Below are positions 33,810 to 41,870 of a DNA stretch of 64,000 nucleotides, piece by piece. This DNA comes from an uncultured Bacteroidia bacterium. GTDB taxonomy: Bacteria > Bacteroidota > Bacteroidia > Bacteroidales > UBA932. The position numbers and the translations under genes are program-made. The notes below the pieces were generated by a model. It saw nothing but the letters and a program-made list of their open reading frames with translations, did no database searches and was not told the DNA's origin. Location: positions 1 through 64,000 of the forward strand of contig CADAND010000005.1 in assembly GCA_902789245.1 (NCBI GenBank), given 5' to 3'. Every line of letters starts with the position of its first letter. The first letter of the stretch is position 1.

Positions 33810-35255
33810 TCAATTCCTTCCTAATTTGGATCTGATCAGCGTGGCCGTTTCCTGGTAGGCGTAAGGCCCAATGACCTTTGCCAGAGCCCAATAGCTGAGC
33901 GCACAAACCACCAGCGAGGCGATGAGAGATAGCAGGTTGTTTTGAATAAAGTGAGATATAAGAAGCGACTCAACCAGGATAACCAGCGATAGAAGGATAT
34001 AGGGGAACACAATCTTAAGTTGACGTAACGGACCGTATCCGAGAATGCGTTTCGTATAAAATGCTCCGTAGAAAAAGTCAATCAGGGCGTTAAAAACTAA
34101 ACCGTAACAAATGGCCTTCATGCCGAAAAACATCGAGATAATAAGGACGCCGAACATGAGTGCCTTTTTAATGATTTCCATACGCAGGACCAGGTCGGAG
34201 CGTCCCTTGACATAGAAGAGATTCAGGTTGAGTTGGGCGATGCCCGTGGGCAGGTAACTGAAACAGATGATTTGCATCAGCGGTACACAGGGAAGCCATT
34301 TGTCTGTCAGAAGGAAAGATGTCAGTGGTCTGGCGCAGCCGCAGAGCCCCATCAACACAGGGAATGTAAGGAAGCAGAATACCTGGATGTATTTTTCGTA
34401 GACGGAAATCAATCGTTTGTCGTCGTCCTGGATCTGACTCATGATCGGGAAGGCAACCTGGTTCATCGCGCTGGTAAACGCGGTGCTGGACATGTTGGGG
34501 AACTGGCCTGCCCGGGAGAAATACCCCACGTCGCTTGCGTTGTATCTTTTCCCGATGACCATGGGATACACATTAATGTAGATGGTTTGAATCAGCTGAG
34601 ATCCAAGCAGTTTGGAACTGTATGAGAACAATCGCTTGAAGGAATCCTTGGAAAAAACGAGCCGGGGCATCCAACGGACGAAGGACAGCGTGAGCAGCGT
34701 GGCTACGATGGCGGAAGCAATCGACTGACCTACCAGAGCCCAGGGCCCCATGCCTTTATAGGCGCAGAGGATGCCTATGGCGCCGGCTATGAGCGAATTG
34801 GCGACTGAGATAATCATCTTGGACCGGAAATCGACCCGGATGACCAGCAACGTGTTGTGGATGGAGGCCAAGGGATTGATGACAAGGATAAGGGCCGTTG
34901 CCCGTAACAGGTTCTTCAAAAGGGGCTGATGATAGAAATCGGCAATCAGCGGTGCGGAAAAGAATAGCAGGAAATAGAATACCACGCCCAGCGTCATGTT
35001 GACGATATAGACCGTGGAGAAATCTTTTTCGCTGGGATTCTTTTCCCGAATCAGTGCGCTCGCGAGCCCTCCGTCGATGAACAGCTGGGAAATGGCGATA
35101 AAGATACCGAGCATGCCGACCAAACCGAAGTCGGTCGGGCTCAGCAGCCGGGCCAGGATGATGCCGATCACCAGGTTGAACCCTCGCGTCAGGAATTGCT
35201 CCGCGAAGCTCCAGGACATGCCTTTGACGGTTTTATTTTTCAGGTCGTCAGCCAT
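33810..35255 (-). CDS. Wzx-like polysaccharide flippase
   Basis: A 481-residue membrane protein of the MOP exporter superfamily with about 14 helices. The N-terminus KTVKGMSWSFAEQFLTRGFN followed by ARLLSPTDFGLVGMLGIFIA is characteristic of the Wzx/RfbX/lipopolysaccharide-flippase group (PST type), and LASALIREKNPSEKDFSTVY is also common to it. It should flip undecaprenyl-linked repeat units to the periplasm for polymerisation. It begins directly after the OMP gene stop with no gap. It is notably AT-richer than the sugar transferase and antiterminator genes upstream. Confidence 0.94.
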   Translation of the reverse strand: MADDLKNKTVKGMSWSFAEQFLTRGFNLVIGIILARLLSPTDFGLVGMLGIFIAISQLFIDGGLASALIREKNPSEKDFSTVYIVNMTLGVVFYFLLFFSAPLIADFYHQPLLKNLLRATALILVINPLASIHNTLLVIRVDFRSKMIISVANSLIAGAIGILCAYKGMGPWALVGQSIASAIVATLLTLSFVRWMPRLVFSKDSFKRLFSYSSKLLGSQLIQTIYINVYPMVIGKRYNASDVGYFSRAGQFPNMSSTAFTSAMNQVAFPIMSQIQDDDKRLISVYEKYIQVFCFLTFPVLMGLCGCARPLTSFLLTDKWLPCVPLMQIICFSYLPTGIAQLNLNLFYVKGRSDLVLRMEIIKKALMFGVLIISMFFGMKAICYGLVFNALIDFFYGAFYTKRILGYGPLRQLKIVFPYILLSLVILVESLLISHFIQNNLLSLIASLVVCALSYWALAKVIGPYAYQETATLIRSKLGRN

Positions 35256-35924
35256 TTACCGGGCAAGCGGGAAGTGATAGATAATGCCAAATGACAGTTT
35301 GAGACCCATGTCCAGCGGGAACTTGTCGGACTCGTGGCCATTGTACCAGTCGGTATAGGCTTCCGCGCAGATGTCCGCAAACCAGCCGAAGCCGCTCTTG
35401 TAGTCGTACTCGAAAATGGCGCCCAGGCGGGCAGCCGGGACGAGGTTGGGCGAATCCAGCACTTGGTAGGGATGCAGGAAGTTGCTGAATCCGAAGGTAT
35501 AGGCGCCGCCCAGGCCGATGTAGGTCTTGAAGTTGAAGGGGACGTTGTACTCGGCGAGGGCGTTGTAGTTCAGGATCATATCCGCGAACAGCTGTGCGGA
35601 GTGGAAGCGGTAGGGATAGAAGCCCTGGTAAGGGGAAAGGGCGCCGGCGTTGTAGCCATAGATGCCGGAGATGCGCAGGTCCCAGGCGTCCGTGAAGTTG
35701 TAGCCGAAAGCGAGCGCTCCGTGCCAGGAGATGGAATCAAACCACTTCCCGTTTTTCGCGAATGAATCCATGTACTCGGTCGCAGATAGGACGGGCCCCG
35801 CCTGGAAGGAAAAGTACCAGCGGTGGCTGTATTGAAAAGGGGAGTATCGGTCGGGGAGGGAACGGGCCATGCATGCCCCTGCTGTCAGGAACAGTACGGT
35901 CAGGAAGATGAGCAACTTACGCAT
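35256..35924 (-). CDS. Outer-membrane beta-barrel protein, function unknown
   Basis: A 222-residue protein with an N-terminal signal peptide (MRKLLIFLTVLFLTAGACMA) and then alternating aromatic/polar beta strands (YFSFQAGPVLSATEYM, LRISGIYGYNAGALSPY, FGWFADICAEAYTDWYNG), ending in FGIIYHFPLAR with a near-terminal aromatic. This is the pattern of small Bacteroidetes outer-membrane barrels of the OmpW/porin-like class. Its role in the polysaccharide locus is unknown; it could be structural. Its own promoter (36029-36059) makes it the first gene of the Wzx-to-Wzc transcript. Confidence 0.8.
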   Translation of the reverse strand: MRKLLIFLTVLFLTAGACMARSLPDRYSPFQYSHRWYFSFQAGPVLSATEYMDSFAKNGKWFDSISWHGALAFGYNFTDAWDLRISGIYGYNAGALSPYQGFYPYRFHSAQLFADMILNYNALAEYNVPFNFKTYIGLGGAYTFGFSNFLHPYQVLDSPNLVPAARLGAIFEYDYKSGFGWFADICAEAYTDWYNGHESDKFPLDMGLKLSFGIIYHFPLAR

Positions 35925-36028
35925 TGCTGATGGGGAAGTAATTGTGTGTTAGTTTGTTACGGCTTCGCCATCGGGCCTGCAGGGGCAGATCCGGGTGTGA
36001 GATATGAAATGGAGGACCATTTCAGTAA

Positions 36029-36059
36029 CAAATATATTTTTTTTCTGCTGAAAAAACAA
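36029..36059 (-). promoter_or_regulatory. Internal promoter for the OMP-Wzx-...-Wzc transcript
   Basis: The minus strand has TATATTTG (plus 36029-36036) with TTG (plus 36057-36059) 20 nt upstream. The leader to the ATG at 35924 is about 100 nt and contains a hairpin GAAATGG/CCATTTC (36006-36023). Confidence 0.65.
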
Positions 36060-36082
36060 GCCTCTGGGGGCATTGTAGCTTT

Positions 36083-36107
36083 GATTCCGGGTCAAGCCGG
36101 GAATGAC
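36083..36107. repeat. REP-like 25-bp palindrome, copy 1
   Basis: On the minus strand this reads GTCATTCCCGGCTTGACCCG followed by GAATC. A second copy at 63407-63431 on the plus strand differs at one base. It lies right after the SGNH hydrolase gene. Confidence 0.75.
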
Positions 36108-36817
36108 TATAGGTTGAGGAGAAAAGGTTCTATCCGGGGCAGGAAGAGGTCGTGGCCCCTGTCGTTGAGGTGAGCCATGTCGTTGGGGCCTTGGAAGTAT
36201 AAGCGTCGGAAACCCTGGAACCGCGCATTTATGCCGCTATGGAGAAGTGCATTGTAAACCGGGATTCCGTAGCGGCCGCAGACTTCTTCTATGACATGCA
36301 CCGTCTCCCGGTACATGGGCTGCGGAACGTTCCAGGGGGTCACGAAACAGATGATGGCGTTGGGGTACTTCTGTTTCAGACCTTTGCAGAGGATGTCCAG
36401 CTTGGAGCGGAAGAAATCGGTGTTGTCTCCGTAACGATTCATCAGCATGGCGTCGTTGTGACCGCCCATGACGATGACGTAGTCAACAGAATCCGGCAGG
36501 GAGGTGTATCGCTCGTACATGGGAGGTCCGAAGCGCTCGGTTTCCCACTCGTAGGCCAGGCAGTTGCCGTTCCGCCCCCAGTTATGGTACTCCATGTTGT
36601 ATTTCTCGGCGAGTTTGTAGTGCCAGGTCTCCTCGATGGGGCGGCCGGCGTTCTGGACATAGCTGTCACCAAAGACGACGATTTTCTTTTCGTAAAGCGG
36701 GGAATTCCGGACTTCCTTCGGAGGATTAAACCCTCGCTGGGGCATCCTCAAGAACTGCTCCTGCGCGAAGGCATCCAACGTCAGCAGCAGGGAGAATATG
36801 AGCAGAATTCTCTTCAT
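36107..36817 (-). CDS. Secreted SGNH/GDSL-family hydrolase
   Basis: A 236-residue protein with a signal peptide (MKRILLIFSLLLTLDAFAQ). The SGNH blocks are visible: nucleophile block VVFGDSYVQNAG near residue 45, the Gly/Asn-containing IVMGGHNDAMLMN, and the catalytic His in HLNDRGHDLFLPRI close to the C-terminus. It is probably an esterase that removes or transfers acyl groups on the polysaccharide in the periplasm or at the surface, which would match the three OafA-type acyltransferases; this is inference. I chose the ATG at 36817; a TATATTTG -7 box (36827-36834) lies directly upstream and would be inside a longer reading frame. Confidence 0.88.
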   Translation of the reverse strand: MKRILLIFSLLLTLDAFAQEQFLRMPQRGFNPPKEVRNSPLYEKKIVVFGDSYVQNAGRPIEETWHYKLAEKYNMEYHNWGRNGNCLAYEWETERFGPPMYERYTSLPDSVDYVIVMGGHNDAMLMNRYGDNTDFFRSKLDILCKGLKQKYPNAIICFVTPWNVPQPMYRETVHVIEEVCGRYGIPVYNALLHSGINARFQGFRRLYFQGPNDMAHLNDRGHDLFLPRIEPFLLNL

Positions 36818-36826
36818 TCCAAGGGA

Positions 36827-36834
36827 CAAATATA
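36827..36834 (-). promoter_or_regulatory. -7 box for the SGNH hydrolase gene
   Basis: Minus-strand TATATTTG, 9 nt before the ATG at 36817. It lies back-to-back with the -7 box of the divergent nucleotidyltransferase gene (36846-36853). Confidence 0.6.
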
Positions 36835-36845
36835 CGAAAAATTCC

Positions 36846-36853
36846 TACCTTTG
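36846..36853 (+). promoter_or_regulatory. -7 box for the nucleotidyltransferase gene, almost leaderless
   Basis: TACCTTTG matches TAnnTTTG and ends only 4 nt before the ATG at 36858, so transcription would start at or next to the start codon. Confidence 0.6.
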
Positions 36854-36857
36854 GACT

Positions 36858-37838
36858 ATGTCCGGCCTTGATTGGAATACATTTCTTGCCATCCTGCGTG
36901 CGGGCCTGTGGGAGCAGGAACTGCGCTTGCCCTCCGAGCCTGATGCGGCTGGGTGGGAGCGACTGCTGGCGCTGGGCCGCAGTCAGGCCGTGATGGGCCT
37001 GATCCTGAAGGGAATTGCGCAGCTGCCGGCCGAGCAGCAACCGCCGGAGGAAACCCAACCCGTTCTCCGGACGATGGAGGAAGCTTTCGCCCGGGCGAAT
37101 GCGCGCTATGCGCGTGTGCAGGGGGAATTGCTGCAGCAGTTGGCTGATGCCGGGCTGCACCCTGCCATCCAGAAGGGGAGCGAGGCGGCGAAGTATTATG
37201 CCGATCCGTCGGCCCGTCAGGTCGGCGACATCGACCTCTTCCTCCCGGAGGGGGAGTCCCAGCGCGCGCGGGCGCTCTTTCCGGATGCCAGGACAGCATC
37301 GGACGGTGCTGTAGTGCTGGCTCAAGACAAGGTGACCATCGAGTTGCACCCGCGCTATTACGACATCCACCGCCCGGCCGGAAGGCTGCCGGCGCTGGGT
37401 TCTCCCTGCGGGGAAATCCTCCTGCTGTCGGCCCATATTTTCAAGCATGTGATCGGGCACGGCCTGGGCTGCAAGCAGCTCTGCGATATGGCTGTTTCGC
37501 TGGCCCGGCTGGAAGGGAAATATGACAAGGAAGCGCTACGCGCGGCGCTGCAATATGCCGGCCTGCTGCGCTGGCACAGGCTGCTTTGCTCGCTGTTGGT
37601 GGCCGATTTCGGCCTGAATCCGGCTTGCTGCCTGGACGGTTTCCTGCCCGTCGATCCGGAACGCCTGCGCCGTATTGTACGCGAGTCTGGCCATTTCAGT
37701 CACCATGCCAAAACGAAAGCAGCCACCGCAGGAGCTTTCCTGCGGCGGCTGCCGTTCTCTTTATCTTACTGTCCCCGGGAGACGCTTGCTACCATCTGGG
37801 AGCTGGCGCTGGGGAACCTGCTTACTCGCGGAAAGTAA
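36858..37838 (+). CDS. Nucleotidyltransferase-family protein (NTP_transf_5-like)
   Basis: A 326-residue protein of the minimal-nucleotidyltransferase superfamily. The active site is GSEAAKYYADPSARQVGDID: the Gly-Ser pair and the two Asp of DID near residue 125, with a third acidic position later in VTIELHPRYYDIH. It resembles the uncharacterised PF14907 group, sometimes found beside capsule loci and RiPP (lasso-peptide) genes; the substrate is unknown. It is the only plus-strand gene in the polysaccharide locus. It has its own promoter and converges on the fimbrillin-like gene, with which its 3' end overlaps by 17 nt. I chose the ATG at 36858 because the -7 box lies inside any longer reading frame. 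Confidence 0.82.
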   Translation: MSGLDWNTFLAILRAGLWEQELRLPSEPDAAGWERLLALGRSQAVMGLILKGIAQLPAEQQPPEETQPVLRTMEEAFARANARYARVQGELLQQLADAGLHPAIQKGSEAAKYYADPSARQVGDIDLFLPEGESQRARALFPDARTASDGAVVLAQDKVTIELHPRYYDIHRPAGRLPALGSPCGEILLLSAHIFKHVIGHGLGCKQLCDMAVSLARLEGKYDKEALRAALQYAGLLRWHRLLCSLLVADFGLNPACCLDGFLPVDPERLRRIVRESGHFSHHAKTKAATAGAFLRRLPFSLSYCPRETLATIWELALGNLLTRGK

Positions 37839-39699
37839 TCGTCGTCGGGCCGTACTTGTTACTCGTATTGAGCGTCGGTCCCAGGCGCGGACAGTTGAAT
37901 TTCCACGCCGCGAATTCCTCGCTGACCTTTTCGATGCTGAGACCGGTCACGCCGTACTCGGAATCGTCCGGCGCCGCATCTCCCAGGGAGACGCAGTTGT
38001 TCACTGCAAAGCGGGAGAATAACCAGTTCGCCTGTTTGCACACGATGAAACGCTTGAGGTCGGGGCAGTCGTTGACTTCGATGTCGGTCGTGTAGTTGGC
38101 GCGTTCGATATAAATGGTCTCGATGGACTGCAGATTGTCGAAGACGGCCTTGCGCATGACGATATCGCCGCTGGACTGCAGGATCTTGATGGTCTTGAGG
38201 TCCGGGCAGTTCTGGATGAAGACGTTGCCGATCTGGCCGCCGCCGCCCGCCTCGCCGCCTTCGATGTCAATCTCCTGAAGGCCCGAGATGTTGGTCAGGC
38301 TGATACTCTCCATTTCTTGGGAGTTCGCCCGGATAATCAGCGGGTGGACGTTATCCGGGTCGAAGGAACAGTTCGCAACGGACAGGCTCTTGGCGGTGCC
38401 TGCGTAGATCAGTTCGATCAGGTTGCTCAGGTCCGCTACGGAGAAACTGTTGTTGTTGTTCGACATGGACAGATTGATGGACTGCAGGTTCGGGAAGATG
38501 GCGAAGTCGGCCGGCGTGAGGTCGTGCATCAGGTAGTCCATGGAGTGGTCGCCGACATTCGAGATTTCCGTTACCTCCAGCAGTGCCGCATTGAGGTCTT
38601 CGTCGGAGACGGGAATCTTGGGCCAGTTATCGGATTTGTAGTACAATCCCGGAGGATTCGCCCACGGGATGAACTCGAAGTCGCCGCAGATCGGGGAATT
38701 GGACAGCACGCAGAGGTTGTTCATCACCGGGGTGAGGTCGTTGTACTGGATCGGCCGTTCCTCGATGTTGAAGGCTACGTTGTATTTCTTGCACGGTTCG
38801 AACTGGATGTTGCCGGCGTTGGCCATGGAGATGTCGGAGATGCCGCCGTTGGTCACGACCGTCAGCTTCAGGTTGTTGGTGTTGTAGGTGGTGGTCGGCA
38901 TCAGGAAGATGACGCACTTCGTGCTGCCGCCGGGCTGCAGGGTGGCATTCTCGAGGACCACGGACACTTCCGGAGAGATCGCAGTGGCGCCCCAGCCCTG
39001 GGGGGCGAAGGGGGTTGTGCCGCCGGTGGAGGTGATGGTGTAGGTGCCGACGAGCGCCTGGCCGTCCGTGGATTTGATGCGGACGCTCCTGACGGTGATC
39101 GGCGCCTGCGTGGCGTTGTTGAGCGTGATGTAGACCGTGGTCACCATCGGGTAGTAGTCCAGCACGACACTGCCCCTGCCGGCCGTCTCGTAACCTTCGT
39201 GGATGGCCGCCATGTAGGCATAGCGCATGTTGGCGGCGATGTCTCCATACTGGGCGGAAGGAAGGGTGAGGTTGATCTTACGGGAGTAACTGCTGATCTC
39301 GTCACTACCGATGTAGTTGCCGGGATAGATGCTGTAGAAGTCGTGCACCATATTCTCCTTCCAAGTCAGGAAGGCGCCGGCGGCGGCCACCTTGCCCACG
39401 CTCTTGTCGCCCTCCTCGCGGATATCGACGACGTAGTAGGTCTTGGTGTCCAGTTCGGCGTTGCCCCGCCACTGGTCGTGCGTGAGCATGAACATCCGGA
39501 CCGGGTCCTTGTCAACCCAGTTGATGCGCTCGCGGCCGTTGATGACTTCGCCGGAATAGGCGGTTTTCGTGGCGAGATCGACATCGGAGGAGGCACTGAA
39601 TGTCACGGGCTTGCCCGTGCGGTCTCCCATGAAGAGTTTATCGCAGGAAACCAAGGCGAGGAGCGACGCTCCCGCCAGTATGAGGGTTCTGAATCTCAT
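37822..39699 (-). CDS. Fimbrillin-like surface lipoprotein with LRR-like C-terminus
   Basis: A 625-residue lipoprotein. The signal peptide ends in LAGASLLALVSCDKLF, with the lipobox Cys near residue 19. The next part (PVTFSASSDVDLATKTAYSG, then RINWVDKDPVRMFM) is typical of Bacteroidales fimbrillin/Mfa-like N-domains, which begin with a TKT-containing strand. From about residue 400 there are short leucine/isoleucine repeats (LQSINLSMSNNNNSFSVADL; MESISLTNISGLQEIDIEGG) resembling irregular leucine-rich repeats. It probably sits on the cell surface and could be a fimbrial or adhesive subunit; the function is not proven. I chose the ATG at 39699. The small peptide gene ends 21 nt upstream, so both are on one transcript. 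Confidence 0.75.
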   Translation of the reverse strand: MRFRTLILAGASLLALVSCDKLFMGDRTGKPVTFSASSDVDLATKTAYSGEVINGRERINWVDKDPVRMFMLTHDQWRGNAELDTKTYYVVDIREEGDKSVGKVAAAGAFLTWKENMVHDFYSIYPGNYIGSDEISSYSRKINLTLPSAQYGDIAANMRYAYMAAIHEGYETAGRGSVVLDYYPMVTTVYITLNNATQAPITVRSVRIKSTDGQALVGTYTITSTGGTTPFAPQGWGATAISPEVSVVLENATLQPGGSTKCVIFLMPTTTYNTNNLKLTVVTNGGISDISMANAGNIQFEPCKKYNVAFNIEERPIQYNDLTPVMNNLCVLSNSPICGDFEFIPWANPPGLYYKSDNWPKIPVSDEDLNAALLEVTEISNVGDHSMDYLMHDLTPADFAIFPNLQSINLSMSNNNNSFSVADLSNLIELIYAGTAKSLSVANCSFDPDNVHPLIIRANSQEMESISLTNISGLQEIDIEGGEAGGGGQIGNVFIQNCPDLKTIKILQSSGDIVMRKAVFDNLQSIETIYIERANYTTDIEVNDCPDLKRFIVCKQANWLFSRFAVNNCVSLGDAAPDDSEYGVTGLSIEKVSEEFAAWKFNCPRLGPTLNTSNKYGPTTITFRE

Positions 39700-39720
39700 A
39701 GGCAAAGCTGTTTTGTCGGG

Positions 39721-39909
39721 CTACTCCCAGCCCTGGGTCCACTGGTTGGCGTCGATGGTGCCGCCGATTTCCTGGCCCATCGTCTCAACTTTTTCTATGC
39801 TTTCATCGACCTGAAGCTCGGCAGAGGCCCCGAGGATCTCAGCTTCGAGTTCAAGGGCGAGGTCCTCAAGGATGATGGGGGCGGAATACTTCATTTTCTT
39901 GTTGCTCAT
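39721..39909 (-). CDS. Small acidic peptide of unknown function, capsule-locus associated
   Basis: A 62-residue open frame with ATG start and TAG stop. The N-terminus is basic (MSNKKMKYSAP), the middle is acidic and Leu-rich (EDLALELEAEILGASAEL), and the end is GQEIGGTIDANQWTQGWE. No signal peptide or membrane helix is seen. I recall Bacteroidales small proteins with a K-Y-x-x-P start and a C-terminal W-acidic end next to fimbrillin-like genes; I cannot confirm the match. The shape (leader-like acidic segment, then a distinct polar tail) would also suit a modified peptide precursor, but no modifying enzyme is adjacent. It lies 33 nt after the antiterminator gene and 21 nt before the lipoprotein gene. 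Confidence 0.7.
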   Translation of the reverse strand: MSNKKMKYSAPIILEDLALELEAEILGASAELQVDESIEKVETMGQEIGGTIDANQWTQGWE

Positions 39910-39942
39910 ATAGTTGTATACGTTTCCTTATATCAAAAAGTT

Positions 39943-40455
39943 TCATATTAGCTCCAGCCAGGCGCGGGGGACGTCGGCGCGGGCGAACCAGCTGCCCAGC
40001 AGTTCGACGACCACGTAGGTGCGCCCGCGGAATTCCAGCACGTGTCCTTCGACACCGCTCAGCGCGCCCTTGATCACGCGGACCCGGTCGCCGAGGGCGA
40101 GGGGCCGGTCGAGCAGGCCGCCCTCCTCGGTGGAGAGGTTCAGCACCCGCTGGAAATCTTCCATCTGCTTGTCGGGCACGACCAGCAGGGTCTTCGTGGC
40201 GGGGTCGATCAGGTAGCGTACCGGCAAACCCTGCTCGTTGGCGAGGGCGCAGGCGTGCTGCTTGGTAGTCCTGACAAATATCAGGCCCGGAATGAGCGGC
40301 TTCTCATACTTCGCGCGCCCGCGCGTACGAGAACGCAGCTCGGTCGGAAGAAAATGCTCCGTCCCCAGGCGGCCGAGGCGCTCGCGCACGCCCAGCTCCG
40401 CGCCGCAGCGCGTGTGCGCGGCGAACCAGCAGGTCTGATCGGGTTTTATGGCCAT
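39943..40455 (-). CDS. UpxY/NusG-like transcription antiterminator
   Basis: A 170-residue NusG paralogue. The NGN domain covers residues 8-105 (CWFAAHTRCGAELGVRERLG, then KPLIPGLIFVRTT), and a KOW motif follows at about 115-165 (LALGDRVRVIKGALSGVEGH). In Bacteroides, UpxY proteins bind RNA polymerase at their own capsule operon leader and prevent early termination. Here it probably does the same for the 26-kb polysaccharide transcript. Unlike the classical arrangement it is the second gene, 11 nt after the initiating sugar transferase gene. No UpxZ-like partner was recognised. Confidence 0.92.
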   Translation of the reverse strand: MAIKPDQTCWFAAHTRCGAELGVRERLGRLGTEHFLPTELRSRTRGRAKYEKPLIPGLIFVRTTKQHACALANEQGLPVRYLIDPATKTLLVVPDKQMEDFQRVLNLSTEEGGLLDRPLALGDRVRVIKGALSGVEGHVLEFRGRTYVVVELLGSWFARADVPRAWLELI

Positions 40456-40466
40456 CGTCGTCGGGG

Positions 40467-41798
40467 TTAGAACTTCTTTCCGCTGATGATGCTCAGGAAA
40501 GTCAGCCCCAGTACCCGGAAATCAAACCACACGGAGTGGTTGCGCAGGTAGTAGAGGTCGAGGTCGAGGCGGGTCAGCATTTTGTCCAGGGTGTCGGTGT
40601 ATCCGTTGTAGAGGGTCGCGTAGCTCGTGACCCCGGGACGGATCTGATAGAGGTACCGGTATCGCGGATTCTTCTCCATGATACGGTCTATGTAGAATTG
40701 CCGCTCCGGGCGGTATCCGATGAAGGACATGTCCCCCCGGAAGACGTTCCAGAGCTGCGGAAGCTCGTCGAGATGGTGCTGGCGCAGGAATTTTCCCACG
40801 CGGGTCAGGCGCGGATCGTCGTCGCCGGCGTAGAGCCGGGGGATACCCAGGGCTTCGGCATCCCGGCGCATGGAACGGAACTTGAGAATGTGGAACGGGC
40901 GACCTCCCAGCCCGATGCGCTCCTGGGAATATATAACAGGAGTGCCGTCCTCGATGAAGACGGCCAGCGCGCAGATGAGAATCAAAGGCAGGAAAACAAG
41001 CAGCAGGACCCCGGACAGGACGATGTCGAAACCTCGCTTGGAGAGGCGCTGGAAAGTGCTGAGCTTACTGTTGGTGGGGATGCTCCCGCCTCCGCCACTG
41101 CCGTCGGCGCCGGGATCGCTGCCGTTTCCCTTCGGGAAAAGGATGCAGTCAATCCCGCCCAGGCGCCACTGCAGGGCGTCCAGGGCGTCGTCGTCGGGAA
41201 CGTAATAGACCAGGAACCCGCGGACGATCTTCTTGTCCATCTCCGGCTGGCGGGACAGCAGGCCGAGGATGTTGTAGCGACCGCTCTGCTTGGCGCTTTC
41301 CGCAAAGAGTGCGGCGGTCTCGTCCGCCCCGAATACCAGCGTATTGGGCCGGAAGGACAGTTCCTTCATCTCCATGGCTTCCTCCCGCACGCGGGTGAGC
41401 GTCGTGTTATAAAAGAAGATCAGCATGGCGGAGAAGAGGGTGTCGGAGATGATGGTCAGCACGATATGGGCCGGCTGCCTGAATCCGCCCAACTCCGTGA
41501 GCATCAGGATGGTGATACCGATATCCTTGATCAGCAGGGCCAGGAAGAGCCGGTTGGTAGAGAAGTGGTAAGTGCCCATTCTCACCTGGCGGATGGTGCC
41601 CGAAATCAACAGGCCCAGCAGGGTGGAAATGAGGGCGCCTCCTATATAATAAAGGAAGTGGAGGGAGAACGCGTAGATCGGCTCGGCCAGCCAGCGGACC
41701 AACAGGAAGGCAAAAAAAGACCCGAGACACGAAAGGAACGTGTCCTGGAGAAGGGGAGAAAATCTCGACCTTAGGGTCTTGAGTTGCCCGTTTGGCAT
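40467..41798 (-). CDS. Undecaprenyl-phosphate sugar phosphotransferase (initiating enzyme, WbaP/WcaJ-like)
   Basis: A 443-residue polyprenyl-phosphate hexose-1-phosphate transferase that starts repeat-unit synthesis at the inner membrane. Four or five N-terminal helices (residues 20-130) and a CoA-binding-like loop precede the catalytic C-terminal domain: RGFDIVLSGVLLLVFLPLIL (re-entrant helix), RIGLGGRPFHILKFRSMRRD, then LDELPQLWNVFRGDMSFIGY with the catalytic Asp-Glu, and RPGVTSYATLYNGYTDTLDK. It is the first gene of the leftward polysaccharide operon and has a -7 box at 41824-41831. Confidence 0.94.
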   Translation of the reverse strand: MPNGQLKTLRSRFSPLLQDTFLSCLGSFFAFLLVRWLAEPIYAFSLHFLYYIGGALISTLLGLLISGTIRQVRMGTYHFSTNRLFLALLIKDIGITILMLTELGGFRQPAHIVLTIISDTLFSAMLIFFYNTTLTRVREEAMEMKELSFRPNTLVFGADETAALFAESAKQSGRYNILGLLSRQPEMDKKIVRGFLVYYVPDDDALDALQWRLGGIDCILFPKGNGSDPGADGSGGGGSIPTNSKLSTFQRLSKRGFDIVLSGVLLLVFLPLILICALAVFIEDGTPVIYSQERIGLGGRPFHILKFRSMRRDAEALGIPRLYAGDDDPRLTRVGKFLRQHHLDELPQLWNVFRGDMSFIGYRPERQFYIDRIMEKNPRYRYLYQIRPGVTSYATLYNGYTDTLDKMLTRLDLDLYYLRNHSVWFDFRVLGLTFLSIISGKKF

Positions 41799-41823
41799 GG
41801 TGTTTATCCTTAATGTGGTGCCG

Positions 41824-41831
41824 CAAATATA
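41824..41831 (-). promoter_or_regulatory. Main promoter -7 box of the polysaccharide locus
   Basis: Minus-strand TATATTTG, 25 nt before the ATG at 41798. No clear -33 TTG at the usual spacing was found. Confidence 0.55.
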
Positions 41832-41870
41832 ACGATTATTCGTCAGAATAGCCTAATTTTTGGGCATAAA

